Source: Holothuria scabra | Taxonomy: Eukaryota; Echinodermata; Holothuroidea; Aspidochirotida; Holothuriidae | DNA length: 64,000 bases | Assembly (NCBI GenBank): GCA_037179385.1 | Contig: CM074179.1 | Coordinates: forward strand, 744,001-808,000 | Reading direction: 5' to 3' | In this document: positions 20,701 to 33,806 of the stretch, piece after piece | How positions within the stretch are numbered: the first letter of the stretch is position 1 | Layout of the letters: each line of letters starts with the position of its first letter | The notes under the pieces: generated by a model | Told to the model about the DNA's origin: nothing | The model's input: the letters and a program-made list of their open reading frames with translations, nothing else | Database searches by the model: none | Made by a program: the position numbers and the translations under genes

Positions 20701-22877
20701 AGTTAGGGTACCAATGAAAATGTAGGAAGACAGTACTGTTAATGACCGATTGGTAACTTCATCATTTGGTATCGCTTACTCTCAAATTTCCACTTTTTTA
20801 ATTCTTGAGAAGCAGGGACAGGCAAAATTGCTTCGTGTCCCCTGTGGTTAAGCCACTGGGTACATTTTATGCAGTGTTTGTGCTCTAAATTGAGGAATCC
20901 AGATATGTTGATTAAATTTTCATTACTCTTACTCCTTAATAATTTTACAAACTTTGTATCTCCCACAGACAGGTGTTAGCCCTATGTATTTCAAAGTCAG
21001 AACATTCGACCGAAAATCCCCCAAAACACAAAGCATTCTCCATCAACATCAGGAAGGTAAACTTTTGTTTTCAAGATCACTTCGGAACACGAGTATCTGT
21101 CCGTTTATAATGCAGGTTTTTAAGAAATTGTGTAGATTAGACGATAGCCTGGCCACATTCATATTATTGTACGTTAGGCTAGACCCACCGTGGCTACTGG
21201 CTACATATCAAAACCCGGCGTCGATTGAGTTTGTAAGTTCCAACAAGTCAACACGGTTGTATGTGTCATTGCCAGAAGAATAGTCTAGAGCTTTAGAACT
21301 GACATCAGCTAGGCTAGGCAAGCCTGTCCTTAGTTCAACTACCAGTAAGCTATTCTTGTAATAAGCATTTAAACTTGTGTCAGGATAAGCAATTATGCAT
21401 AACCTCCGGATGCAAGTTTACTTAGCCCTAACAAGACAACATTTTCATTACATTGCCTCTCTGCAACAAGTGATAAAGTGAAAAGTTACTGTAACGTTAG
21501 GCAATGCCTGGCAGCTTAAATTCTTATACTCTAGCCTAGCTAGGCATAAATTCAAGTCTTACTGTAACACCCTTCACAGCAATTAACACCCACAGGCCAA
21601 GCCAATCGCAACAAACGCCCCATAATAACATTACGCCTTCATTATCCAAGTCATCCACTTCTCTTAGCAAACAGCAGTTACAGCACCATGCAAAGACGCA
21701 CGTACACGGTCAGTCACTGCATAGCCACAGGGATGATTTTGGCAGTTGAAATCCCCATGACCCAAACTTGGAACAATGTAAAAACCCTTAACTTAGCGAT
21801 TTTACTCTCTCCCCTTGGACTTTTCCCTCAAGACGTGCTCCAACCCCGCCCTCCATTCCCATGGCACAGTCCAGGCTACGCTACTGCACTGCAAACAGTC
21901 ATTCTAAGCAGACTACACTGTTTTACAAGCAAATGCGTTGTTTTAGTTCAATCTAACAACTGTCCATGAAAACGTGAGTACTTTTCAAATGTTTGGTTTT
22001 CGATGCTCTGTAAAGTTAACTTGAAACAGCCTACTACATGATCAATAAATAAGCTCTTTGCAAAGTAATGAAATCCAGCTTTTTCTGCTTAGTTTTCCCG
22101 GACTCCACAAAATGTTGTAAAACTTGCCGCCGCACAATAATGTGAATTGCAAGTTGGAAGAGAGAATCCCGGTCCCTGTGTGGTTAATGCAAATACGTAG
22201 GCTATTCAAGGAATGAAGCCTTCATTGGATTGATTGATATAGGGATATTTTCCTCCGGTGTACATCATATTTATTCTTGAAGCAGAATGTTTCTGAAACC
22301 ATCAAGCATTTAACGTTTGCCCTTTTTATAAAGCTAAAATAATAATAATGAACAGGAACCATTCCCCCCTCCCCCCCCCCCCCCAATATTTGCATTTCCT
22401 GAAGAGTAGGTGGTCTTAATATCTGTAGGCTATTTTCAAAATTATTTCTCATATTGTTGTGCATGTATCGATACAGTGCATTTTAGGAGAAGGCCTAAAT
22501 CGTTCTCAGTGCATGTAGATATTGGAAATGAACGAATAGCTCATTTCATGCCAAGTTGTAACCACAAAACTGAAGGCCGTCATAGTTGGCAATGAAATGA
22601 AATACACGTGCTTCTCAATTGTAACCTATCATGATACAGCAGTTTCTTCGAAATAATTCACTTTAGCAATAACTTCAAAGCAAAATTCAGTTTGAAAAGT
22701 TAATATTTGTTGATGCATATTGTGTCCAAATCGAACCCAGAGAATCTTGAAAAGGAAGCTAGAAACGTAATATTGAGATCACAATCACTTAACTTGTTGG
22801 ACTAACTTTGTAACATAACATATGTAAGGCTGGTGGGTTTTATTGGACTGCAAGACCATAACCATGCGTTATCTCAC
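20701..22877. other. Intron, no recognised gene
   Basis: A minus-strand frame at 20739-20966 (KHCIKCTQWLNHRGH...LPVPASQELKKWKFES) looks protein-like but I cannot name it. A 14-bp C tract lies near 22371-22384. The rest is unremarkable AT-rich DNA. Confidence 0.4.
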
Positions 22878-23198
22878 CTGTAACAACAACTTGAACAACG
22901 AAGGGCAGCCGGCTATCACCTTGAGACTCGAACTTTAAAACTGTAAATACATGGTCGTGCTGTAAACTAACGTTGTTTATCACTAGCGAACCGTCCATCT
23001 GGATATCATACTCGTCTGAGGTGTACCCGTCGCCTTGTTTCACCCCATTCACTAAACGAATGATCGACTTGCTTTTTGCGATGTCATCGGAGGCATACCA
23101 AGCGACAGCGTAGAAACCATCTTGAAATGGGCACTGGATTTCTTGCTTCTTTCCTAACTCGAGATACTGCGGTGAACGACAACTTCTAACATTTGTAC
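22878..23198 (-). CDS. Ig-superfamily gene, V-like Ig domain exon
   Basis: A 321-bp minus-strand exon starts after ...tttatttaaag (acceptor) and ends ttacag|gtgag (donor). Both borders are phase 1. It encodes about 107 residues with Cys in EIQC, Trp in AVAWY and the strand E motif DGSLVINNVS. The strand F position, normally D-x-G-x-Y-x-C, reads HDHVFTV, so the second canonical Cys is absent. An extra Cys lies near the start (RSCRSP). Its ends join in frame to the signal-peptide exon (24634) and to the two-Ig exon (10973). Likely extracellular; the ligand is unknown. Confidence 0.75.
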
Positions 23199-24633
23199 CT
23201 TTAAATAAATAATTGACAGTGTAATTGATTTTCACTTCAAGTCAAGCCAACAGGTACGCTCATGTACAAGGATTCTCCTAAATTTGGAACAAGTGTCAAC
23301 ACCATCCGCTATCATTAATCTCTGAAAGAACTACAACAGTTAACGTTGTCTCAAATTAAATTGCAGCTGCAGTAATGAATTAGGTACCGAACAGAACAAC
23401 CCCCTCGAACACTGGACTATAGGACGGTAACCCCTCTTTAACTGTCTACAAACATAAACAGAATGATTTGTAATTAATTATTGAATAACAGCAAACTCTG
23501 TCGTAGGTTACATGCATAATTGGGAATGATAGCGAATAATCAAGTAACATGACCAATAGCTTGACTCATTGGGTGGAGGGCCATTAAATACTCAGGCAAG
23601 CGAATCAGAAATTTTATTGAACAAGATTGGGCAATCTTGCTTAACCATGGACATTGGAAATTGAAGGAGGCAGTTAATATAACGTAATTTTTAAGCGGAA
23701 ACCATGTGGAACTTTGAAAATTTTGTGGAAGAATCTTCTGTCTTCGAAAAGAAATGTAGAGGTTGTCTAGAAGGACGCTCACCGTTTGAGATCACGCAAT
23801 ATAGGCCTTTTCCATCAAACAAGACTCCCGACAAAACGTTTCTTTACAGTTGGTAGAAGGGCATGTTGAGGTTAGTTAGAAGGAGTTTTACGCCCAGTTT
23901 AAAGTCAACTGAATATATTTTATCTCATCACATTCTATTTAATTAATTTTTTAGAAGTGCAGAAGTCTTTTGTGTAAATAAATCCTTTAAGTTACGTTCT
24001 TGCCCTTATGAAAGCAATCATACATGCCAATGTCAACACCATCTTATTTGATTCAAATGCCACCTTCGTACAAGCCATGCATTAGCCAGACAAAATTGTC
24101 GGACATATGCTTAATTGCCGTATGAAAGGCAAATTGTTGGGAATGTGCTCTCTAAAAATTTTCCAGACGAAAGAAATTACGTTTTGAATTGGTTTTTAAA
24201 TTAACTGACTCAAACAGTACACATGTTGAGAAAAGTTTAAAATGAAAGCACATAACAATAGAGGTAAAAAAGAATAACCATTGCAAATGCAAACCATCGT
24301 ATCCTTTTTAAATGGGAGTTTAAGTGATCTAATTGAATACTACTAGGGAAACAGTTTTACTTTTACTTTGTAAAGTTAACTCTTAAATAGTATGGATATC
24401 TGTAACAAGGAACTAACATATAGCAATGACATACTTAGCATAAACGAGGAAGTAACTTCGATTAAAACTCAGTGTTCTACGTTCACTTCCTTGTTTGAAA
24501 AATCCATTCGATTTCAAAGACTGGTGCTCGGTGGGGGATAGCGGCTATACTCCATGTATTACACACTCGGCTCTAAGAAATATGTTGGAAAAATCATGAT
24601 CGATGATATGAAGACTATGTAAAGAACACTTAC
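23199..24633. other. First intron of the minus-strand Ig gene
   Basis: A 1.4-kb AT-rich intron lies between the signal-peptide and V-like exons. I see no further exon or repeat in it. Confidence 0.5.
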
Positions 24634-24688
24634 CCAAAGAATGCCATACCAAAATCGCAATCACGAAAACACGCTCGCACTCTCCCAT
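24634..24688 (-). CDS. Ig-superfamily gene, first coding exon (signal peptide)
   Basis: The ATG at 24688 opens MGECERVFVIAILVWHSLG, a short n-region followed by a hydrophobic core, typical of a secretory signal peptide. The exon ends ctttgg|gtaag, a strong donor in phase 1, which matches the acceptor phase of the exon at 23198. Cleavage would fall close to the exon junction. The start faces away from the plus-strand Ig gene at 25248. Confidence 0.65.
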
Positions 24689-25247
<559 letters not shown>

Positions 25248-25599
25248 ATGGATTGGTGTATGGTGAATGCGATTACTTGTCTGTTTATCTTGCTGTCTTG
25301 TATAACATCAAAAACAAACCCAACCAACGCAACAAACGAACATACTGTCTCTATTTCAAGTTCTTTAATTTTGCTTTGTAACGATAATTCAGAATTATTT
25401 ACAGAATGGAAATTTCAGGAAAAACTTATATATTTCAACGACTTCTTCATGGATGCTTTTTTTGAAAATAGCACTCATGTTCTCAGTGGTTTTTCTTTGG
25501 AGATTCTGGCTGTAAAGCTTTCGCACGAGGGGCTCTATCAATGCCAAAAATACAACACCACCTTTAGTGTGCATGTTACACACGATCTTATTGTTGAAG
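25248..25599 (+). CDS. Second Ig-superfamily gene, first exon: signal peptide plus Ig domain
   Basis: From the ATG at 25248 the frame gives MDWCMVNAITCLFILLSCIT, a good signal peptide, then NPTNATNEHT and an Ig domain. The domain has ILLCND (strand B Cys), FTEWKF (Trp) and LSHEGLYQCQ (strand F). About four N-glycosylation sites are visible. The exon probably ends at gttgaag|gtttgt in phase 1, though gtttgt is a weak donor. Without splicing the frame stops at about 25655 and would give a small secreted single-Ig protein. No downstream exon was recognised. It is divergent to the minus-strand Ig gene. Confidence 0.6.
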
Positions 25600-27720
25600 G
25601 TTTGTACGTTCTTACTGTCGAAGCTTTGTGCCATGAATCAAAACTGAGTTATTGAGTAATTAGTCAGTCAATAGGTCCTATGTATATACTTTCGTACTCC
25701 AACAAGTCAAGTTTCTTTTAAAACAAATGTTCAACAATTATCAGGCTTATTAAATAACAGTGATGAATAGTAGAGTTTGAAATAAACCCTTCCTTAAAAT
25801 TAAAGGTATGTTTGTATGCCAAATATTTCGGGCCAAGGTCTGAGACGCTCGCAATGTAACAACACAGGTTTGGGCATTAAAAGCATTTTGTTTTTGTCGT
25901 TCGGAGATTTGGACAGGTTAATGGAGTTGTAATTTTCATTAAAAAAGAGACAAGGAGGAATTCGGACAAGTTATTATAAATTGTTCATTGTCAGCCAAAA
26001 AATTCTATGTCCAAAGTGCACGTAGATTACGGACAAACTGTGTGGCTTGGATAATATGAAGTGGATCTGAAATGTATAGCAACAAACTCATAACTCATAG
26101 CATAGATTTTAGCTAAAATGTAGGCATGGTAGGTATTTTGTCACGGTATATTATGAAATTGAATAATGGAAAGCCCTTCCCCCATCGTGTATTTGTCTGA
26201 AATGTACACACTGCAGCTGTGGATTTTGAATTTTTGCACCCGACAAAAAATCTCTTAAAATGAAAGAAAATTCATCTTCAACGAAATGTGATATCAATTT
26301 TCGTCGTTTTTATGATTAATGAATTATAGTTTGGATGGACTTGCAGCTTTAAGTGACCAAAGAATTCAAGCAATCATAAACGAAAGAAAACTATATAATT
26401 AGTTTTATACAAAAACGCAGAAATACAAATATAAGAAATATCTTAGGAGAATGTGTATTTTATTTTGTCTGGAAAAAACAATTCACACTGAGTAATTTGG
26501 TTTTACTGTGAATTTTTCCTTCGGAAATAAAGGGGTTTTCGCTTTCCTTCTCTCGACGGCTATAATTCCGGAATTGATATGCAATGAAACACTTATTGAA
26601 TGATTTGTGAACTTCCGTCAATCCAATAATGGGTTGTTGTGCCTACTGCAACCAAGACGCAGGAGCACAGTTTAAGGTGGTTGAATAAATTGTTATGAAA
26701 GGGAGATCTCAATGGATATTACGAAGCCTTTTTCCTTACGGTATTATGAACTTGGAACTGTCAAAGATTGAATATATTTAAACATTCATGGCCCTATCTG
26801 TCTGATAATCCACTTTTCAGGTCAATACTAGCTATGCTTTGCGTTTTATCATTGCACTCAACGTCACTGTTCCCAGAACCAATTTGAAAACCCACTTCGA
26901 TCGTGACTTTCCTTCAGCTGGGCCCGAGCACCGAAATTGTTTACCCAATTCTCTTAGTTGTTTTCTCGCACAGTTCAAATTGCATATACGGAGTTATTTT
27001 TCGATATGGCGTTTCGTTAGTGTTGTGCAACGCCATTTAATATTTTGTAGATTTTTACGCCTAATAAGTTCATTTATCATTAACCTCGTCATTTTTTTCT
27101 CGTTGTAGGTAGGCTTACATTATTGTAGCATTTACTTATGAGGACGAAACCGATCTGCTGTTCAAGAGCTGAGTTCTATTTTTTTAAGGTAAGAAATTTA
27201 TTCTTTTGTCAAATGAGTGAGAACAAAGCAGTATTTTCTCTAAACCAAGGCCACGTTGTTTACTCAGTCGCTTTGCATATTTTTCATCCGTTTGTTTTTA
27301 GCTAGAGAGCTCATGACCTCGGAAACAGCTTTAAAAGCAGGTGCACGCAGTTCTAAGGATATATTTTACATTTTTTCAGGAGAAATCAAACAGTACAGTT
27401 TACGTTTATTGCCATAACATGTATATATTTGCTCTTCAAAGATGCAAAATTATGACAAGAGTTCTGCATTTACTTTCCCTTTTTCAAAACTGACATTACA
27501 ACTTTTGGTTCCATATTGGCATTTAACGTATGAGACCCCGATAAATGTTTAGCTAAATATGCTAATATAACACTAGCTGGAATTCCTCAATGTATTATGA
27601 AAATTCACGCAATACAGTATGTATTGTTGTGTCTATGGCAGAGTTTAGGGGGGTTTTCGCGTAAACTGACGGTCTTAAATTGTATTCCAGCGTCGTTTTA
27701 AGGGTTTTAATGACGTAATG
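25600..27720. other. Intron or intergenic, nothing recognised
   Basis: This is AT-rich DNA without clear repeats, terminal inverted repeats or exons. The frame 26839-27108 has no domain signature. Confidence 0.5.
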
Positions 27721-27723
27721 CAA

Positions 27724-28001
27724 CCAGTGGCGTAGCTAGGATATTTTCACTTCCAATGTGCATTGGCGATTAGATTATCCAGCTCGTTTTCAAAGTCCTC
27801 TAGTTCATGGATGAATGGTGTCGGTTTTCTTGATTTGAAGCCATAAGTTTCTTTGTATTGTTTCTGCGAGTCTGGGTGGAGGAAATGCCATGCTATCTTA
27901 CGGAGTCGGTCCTTGAAGGACTCAATCCATTTTTTCATGAAGGTTGTTTTATTAGAACTTGGTATGCATTTCGTTGAATAGTTAAGGTAAATCCGATCCA
28001 T
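27724..28001 (-). pseudogene. Probable PLE N-terminal fragment next to a transposon-end motif
   Basis: A minus-strand frame (28001-27747) gives WIESFKDRLRKIAWHFLHP, then KETYGFKSRKPTPFIHELED and FENELDNL. The pattern YGFKS-x3-PP-x5-L-x2-FE resembles the region upstream of the RT in Penelope-like elements, as I recall it. Just left, 27726-27741 reads agtggcgtagctagga, the widely repeated end motif of many invertebrate DNA transposons. Neither assignment can be proved by eye. Confidence 0.45.
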
Positions 28002-28709
28002 CGATCCATTATTGGTGGTAACAGTCCGACAGAGTGCTCAACGAAAGAAAGTCATGCAAAATTCAGTAGGAGCAATAATACATGATGCATAGGATGGTTA
28101 TTGGTGTATCCAACGAGAGTGCTCCATTCTGGATAGAATGTATAAATGGTAGGTTTATTCCTAAGCTAAAATTTGGCAGACAGACTGTTTCATGCACTAG
28201 TTTGCAATCTTCAGTGCCTGTAAATGAACTGCATACCAAATTCAAGTTACTGCACTAAGCAAGTGCTTGTTCTGGTGCCGGCATTATGTCATTGTCTTTC
28301 TTTCTTTGTTAAATGTGCACAGGTCCGATTTCAATAGAATGAAAAATTTCTTTGCTACACACAGGTTTCATTGTTTTGCGGCTGGGTTGTATGGACGTGC
28401 TTTTGTTATGTAAATGGCATCAGATTGCATGTAAATGCAAATTATCAGTTTTATCCCCATGAACCATTACGTTTCAACATTTAACACTGTTTCCTTCAAA
28501 GTCGAAAATCTTGCACCATTGTGCATCTAGGCTCCTTGAAAAGGCCAAAAACTCCCAAAGGGAGGGTACAAAGATCATATTTCCACCAGCACTCCAGCGT
28601 GACAAGGAAATCAAACTTGGTGATGAACCAAATAACACTACAGTGAACCCTCAGTATAGACTATGGAAGTGTCCGCACACAGCAAGGAGATATCTGTGTT
28701 ATGACAACA

Positions 28710-28890
28710 GAGGCGTACGAGGCGGAGTGCAGAGAAGAGGGGGAGGGGGGATGGCGAGCACTCGACCTCCCAGTTCGGGCAAAAACAGTTGGTCTATTCG
28801 GGCAAAACATGGGCAAAACATGATAAACGGTGACATTATTCGGGCAAAAATGCTCTTGTCCCTTATACAAAACTAACCCCGTCCGCCTAT
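28710..28890. mobile_element. Small element with imperfect inverted ends and ATTCGGGCAAAA repeats
   Basis: The left end aggcgtacgaggcgg (28711-28725) is roughly inverse to the right end ccgtccgcctat (28879-28890). Inside, ttcgggcaaaa occurs three times (28777, 28798, 28840), with a further gggcaaaac between, next to a G-rich tract. It fits a short non-autonomous element. Confidence 0.5.
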
Positions 28891-29754
28891 GAATGACAGC
28901 TACCTAGTAATATCTTAAAATTACATAAGGATAAGTAATAAGTTGTCTGAAAACTCATGGTGTGTACACAATGGACACAGGCAGTTACAAAAATAGGCCT
29001 ATATGCCAGCAATGCCTCCACCGGGATTATGTTTCATGAAATTTTTCCTTTTGGGAAAAAATGATCAAAAAGGCCAATATTCACGCTTGTCTTTGGTTTA
29101 TAATGATGCTATGAAGGGAGTGTGTTGACATGATTTACTAATTCCTGATAGTGTAGGCATGGTAGAATGCACAGAAGTGTGAAAGCGGCATGTTATGCAA
29201 ATTAGGGTGGGGTTCTCTGAAAGAGGACTGGGTGTACTAGCTTCAGACAAACTGACTCACGTAATAGACAAGCTGGACTTCAGAAGCATAGTGTATTATT
29301 TTCTGGAGAAAGGTTAGGCTTCCCTGCGACAAATAGAAACCCTTACCTGTCGGGCGGAACTCAACTTTTGTTCACTTCTGGTTACAGAGCGAGGAATTCT
29401 GATAGGCGGCCTGAAGAGCTGCACAAAGGCCTCAACTGAAATGGATATTTTCCTGGAAGAAAAACGTGCCGTAATTACTTTCTGTTGCATAACCGCGGGA
29501 AATATTTGTTTCCGTGAGGAAATCTTCAAAACTGCGGATAGGATAGTGTTCTTAGGGTTGTATTAAATGACAAGAGAAGTCAGGAATATGGTAGAATTTA
29601 CGTCAAGTAAGCGTTGAAAAGCGTCAAGCGTAAGTTAAATGCTCTAATGGCTGGTTCATGTAAATATGTTTTGGTATGTTTGTGTGTATATATGTGAGTG
29701 GTTTTACGCGTGTTCATATTTGTAGCGAGTGTAAATAGTCCGGTAACGGGTGAC

Positions 29755-30860
29755 AACCCAGCTAGCAAAATATGTGGGACCCATATGGGTTTCATATGGG
29801 ATTAAATGGGATACACACGGGCATCCCATCTTGGGTAGGTGTGGGTTAAAGCAGCTTATGCTGTTTGATGAAAAAAAATAACCTTCATCGTTAATCTTCA
29901 ATCTTGCTCTTCCATTTGATACCAACCCGATAGAAATCCTTCACGCCAGGTTTTTTCCGGTGAAATTTCACTAATAAGAGCGCTAATTACAATAGAAAAA
30001 AACTTCATCTACTTTTTTCGGCTAAACTCTTATGCAAAGACAACGGGCTCTTATCTCAATTTGACCAATCACAATGCAAGAAATGAATGACGTAAAATTA
30101 TGCCTACCCTTTGACACAACGATGTACGTATTGCCAATATATCACACATGTTGTGTACATGCATTACAGGAGTCCTTTCACAACCGTTCGGGCCCAACAC
30201 AGAATGACAGTTAGTTTCACACGTACGTTACCCAAAGATTGTTTTTGAATGCCAAGTCACAGCATCAAATCAAAGAGAAAATGAACATTATCTTGAAACT
30301 TGGGACGGATTCAAATAGCACAATCAGCGACAAAAAGTGAATAGGAATTTGTCACTGAATCTGGGTTCACAAATGAAACGAACGACTTGCGCAGCCGGTT
30401 CAAGGCGATGTGCAAATTGGACACGTAAAGGCCGTTTGAATAACGTATGTATCAATTGAACGAAATTTCACTGTTTTGTTTACGTTTTGCTTGACTCCTT
30501 CTCAAAATGACCTTCTGAATATGCATCAAATTCGTGGGCGGAGCTAGAGCAAGATAATATGGCAGAATAGCGTTTGGAAACCGTTGAAATCTTTTCGAAT
30601 TTTTTCGAATTTTCGGAGAAAAGACTAGAGTACGTTAGTTTTTAAAGCTTTTTACATTTGTATGGAGTACAGCCCATACATTTGATGAACAGTGGAAACG
30701 TAAAAATAACAGCATAAGCTGCTTTAACTAGCGTACATATAAATTCCACTTGTCCCATATCTTTCCCATATGTCATGTGCACCATGGGTTTTCTAAGTGG
30801 CCAATATGGGTAAAGTGGGTAATGTGGGATTCATCTGGGCTTTTACATCAATACATTGAT
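29755..30860. repeat. CCCATATGGG-type repeat split by a TTAA element
   Basis: The left part (29755-29849) contains agctagcaaaatatgtggga, cccatatgggtttcatatgg and cccatcttgggtagg. The right part (30728-30860) contains tcccatatctttcccatatg and ccaatatgggtaaagtggg. The two halves belong to one repeat, interrupted at TTAA by the element 29850-30723. A related copy lies at 47.1-47.4 kb. Confidence 0.6.
29850..30723. mobile_element. 874-bp TTAA-flanked element with 16-bp inverted repeats
   Basis: AGCAGCTTATGCTGTT at 29850-29865 is repeated in inverted form at the right end (aacagcataagctgct, ending 30723). TTAA flanks both sides (29846-29849 and 30724-30727). TTAA target duplications are used by piggyBac and Kolobok-type transposases. 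No transposase reading is present, so it is non-autonomous. Confidence 0.8.
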
Positions 30861-33043
30861 TAATTTATAAATGACCAAATCCATATGGAATTAAGGGTCA
30901 TTTGCAGAACAGTTGACTGCAATATATGGATGGCTTCCAGGCCTGGAGGATAACTGACCCACATATTAATTCAATCTGTGCAGCTAAAAGTGGCTGGTAT
31001 GTTGAAGGCATGCAGTTACAGCCAACTCGTCTGGTACTCGCCAAATTAAAGGATTGAGGAAGACATTAAGAAATATACAGAAGAACAATATATTTGATGA
31101 GAACTTTTTATTCAACAATCATCTGAAAGACCAGTAGCAATATGAACATAATTGGCTCAATGATGCTTTAAATTTTCGTGATGAGAACCTAACAGTTGGG
31201 ACCGTATCTATAGTGTCAAAAATGGGGTCTTTAAAAAGGTCACTCTGGCATATATAGCTTTTCCTGAAATCAAGCCTTATTGCTGATTAAAACAGTACAT
31301 AAAGGCTATGCATTGAAACCAGATGAAAAAATATAACAAAAATAGATAAAATTGAAAAGAAGAGACAAATACTGATTTAAAAGACCAAAAGTAGGACTTT
31401 TGCTGGCTTTAAGGTGCAATTTTGAGAGCATCATGCAATTCTGTCAATAATGTAATGTGACATTTGTCAATAATGTAATATGAAAGTTTGATACCTTTTC
31501 AGCAAAAGTAATTCAACAAAGTAAGACCTAGCATTTTCTTAGAATTTGAAAGCAGGTACAAAATCAAGCAGAAGGGAGGCTAACAAAAGCAAGTGCACCT
31601 AATACAAAACTGTACACTTGACTTTGATATTCAAGATGAATATGTCAGAGCTGTAATTGGACATAAATGGAATTGAATTATCCTGTCAATGTTCAAATTT
31701 TAATGCATTTCAGAAAAGCACACATCTGGTTCTTTGTACAAAATATCCCTCTGGGGAAACAATTAAGCTTAGGTGACAACCAAAGAAAGCTGCTAGGTGA
31801 TTTTCAAATATAAAATGATTACATATTGCACAACATAAATATTTTTCTGGACCTGGGAAATTGCTTGGCACTGCACCAACATGAGGTTAATAGGAAAATA
31901 ATAAAATTAAAGCACTTATATAAGTAGCATGTTGAGTAAACAATTATGCCAAAAATACAGTCTAAAATTTGAAATAAGTTTATTATAAAATTTATATAAT
32001 ATATTCCAACCTTGAAGGGCAGTTATTTTGGAGTTAGCCTATAATTTCAACTTCATGTCTGATGGCTAATTACTATTTCAACAATGTACATCAAATTTTG
32101 CTCCTTGCCACTTGAAAGGTCAGTCCAGATGGGCATACTATTAATTTCTCTTGAATGAAAACCCACCTTGCTTTTACCCTGCTGGGTATCAAGGCCTAAA
32201 CCTAATGATTGCAAAGCTTTATTGCTTCAACTGTCACCTGGCAATCCCTCTACACACTTCACCATAGCACATGATCCAAATTTAAATGGAAAAGTAGATA
32301 ATTTGGCAGCATATTGCTTTTCTTTGAGACATAATACAAAGTTGATCTTTTATCAGATACAAGTAAATTTGTCCAAAATTTAAAAACTGCCTAGATGTTG
32401 TCGACACATTTATGGAGTTTCTGGTATTAATCCTCTAAATCCGAATCACTTAGTTTTTTTTTTTTTTTATTTTTGAGGGGATTCAGGGGTCAGTACTCCT
32501 CTTTTTGTTCAAACAATATACTTAAATAACTTCTCAGTTCTGTAAATTGCTAGCTTTTTTCGTCTGCAATGTACACTAAAAATCATGTAAAACATGAATT
32601 ACAGGAACTTTGGAAATATGAAATATCAAATCCATTCACACCATATACACACTTCATCGAAAATATACATTTGCTACTGCATATGTAGTAACATGTATGA
32701 AGTTCAAAAAGATTTGCAGAACTATAAGGAAATGAGTTTTAATGGAACTGGAAACATCATTTCAAGAAAAAACTTGATAGACAGGTGACAATGATACCAA
32801 GCTTGAAGTTATATTGAAATGCTTAAAAAGTGCCAGAGACCTAATGCATCTCATATAATGTCCTATTCAATAAGACTTCCCAGTAACAAGAGCAACAATA
32901 ATGTAAGCTTGTAAAAAAGACAAGTTGTAATAACAATAACACTGCAAAAAACCTCTAGTAATGGTAACAGGCTTGAAAAAAGTTTCAAGGAATAAGAACA
33001 GTAATATTTCAAAAACCATCTCTCTGATTTCAACTGGTAGTGT
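30861..33043. other. Intergenic, nothing recognised
   Basis: This is AT-rich DNA without a defensible exon. A T-run lies at 32454-32470. The plus-strand frames at 32168 and 32594 have no recognisable domain. Confidence 0.5.
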
Positions 33044-33281
33044 TCATTCCAGACTGAATTTTTTAACTTTCATTCTGGTCTGTGTGGCCTCATCCTCCCC
33101 TGCAGCTTGATTCCCTACATTTATGGGCGCACTAAGGCAGGGGGTACCATTCCGTACCTTACCATGTGTTGAAGTGTCACCATTATTTCGATCACGAGCA
33201 CCAGTATAAACCATTGTGATATTTTTTCTTTTATCTCATGGATGGATACATCCTTGTATTTGCGGTGTCCCCTTATACTCT
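33044..33281 (-). pseudogene. DUF4806-like gene, last exon with one-base frameshift
   Basis: After the acceptor ...tttttcaag the minus-strand frame reads KSIRGHRKYKDVSIHEIKEK and ISQW, matching the usual end of a DUF4806 domain (...EI-x3-I-x2-W-L-x2-A-x-R). Directly after the Trp the expected continuation YTGARDRNNGD is present but in another frame; one T is missing in tggtttatact (near 33207-33212). The second frame then stays open to TGA at 33044-33046. This is a real disabling indel or a homopolymer sequencing error. Domain identity is from memory of the family. Confidence 0.45.
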
Positions 33282-33806
33282 CTTGAAAAAGAAAGACATT
33301 AAATTTGTCAAGCGAAACATAAATACTGAAATGATACAATCCACCCAAGGTGCCCCTCTGTCTGGGATTCTTGAGTACAAAGGAAAAAAGATAATACAGA
33401 CTGGATGGACTGACATAGGGATTTAATTTCCCCATTTAAGCCCAAGGCAAATATAAAATCCTGTAAAATGAAACACATTTAAAAGGTTTAAAGCGTAATC
33501 ATATTTTGCACTAGAATGGGGAGAATAATTACAATATATATAACTTAAAAATTTTGATTAAATCAAAACCAGAATACAAAATTGCATTGAAGTTTAAATG
33601 ATGTGTACTTCCTTTCAAAAAATGCCATGATATTCTATTTCTTACAGTCCCTTGATCAAATGTTACCATTTGGTTTTATTGAATATCATTTCCTATTGAA
33701 TGGATTTTGAAAATTTATACACAATTCAGAGCCACTCTTTCAACATCCCATACTATAGAAGAATCATTGAATGCAATATTGATTTGCCAAGATAAATGGC
33801 ACTCAC

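Noticed and set aside
20739..20966. Minus-strand frame KHCIKCTQWLNHRGH... as a zinc-finger exon
   Set aside because: The Cys/His spacing does not fit a known finger by eye and no splice sites frame it.
33121..33435. 104-codon minus-strand frame as a complete gene
   Set aside because: Only its middle part (from 33281) has splice and domain support; the beginning is intron and the end is out of frame.
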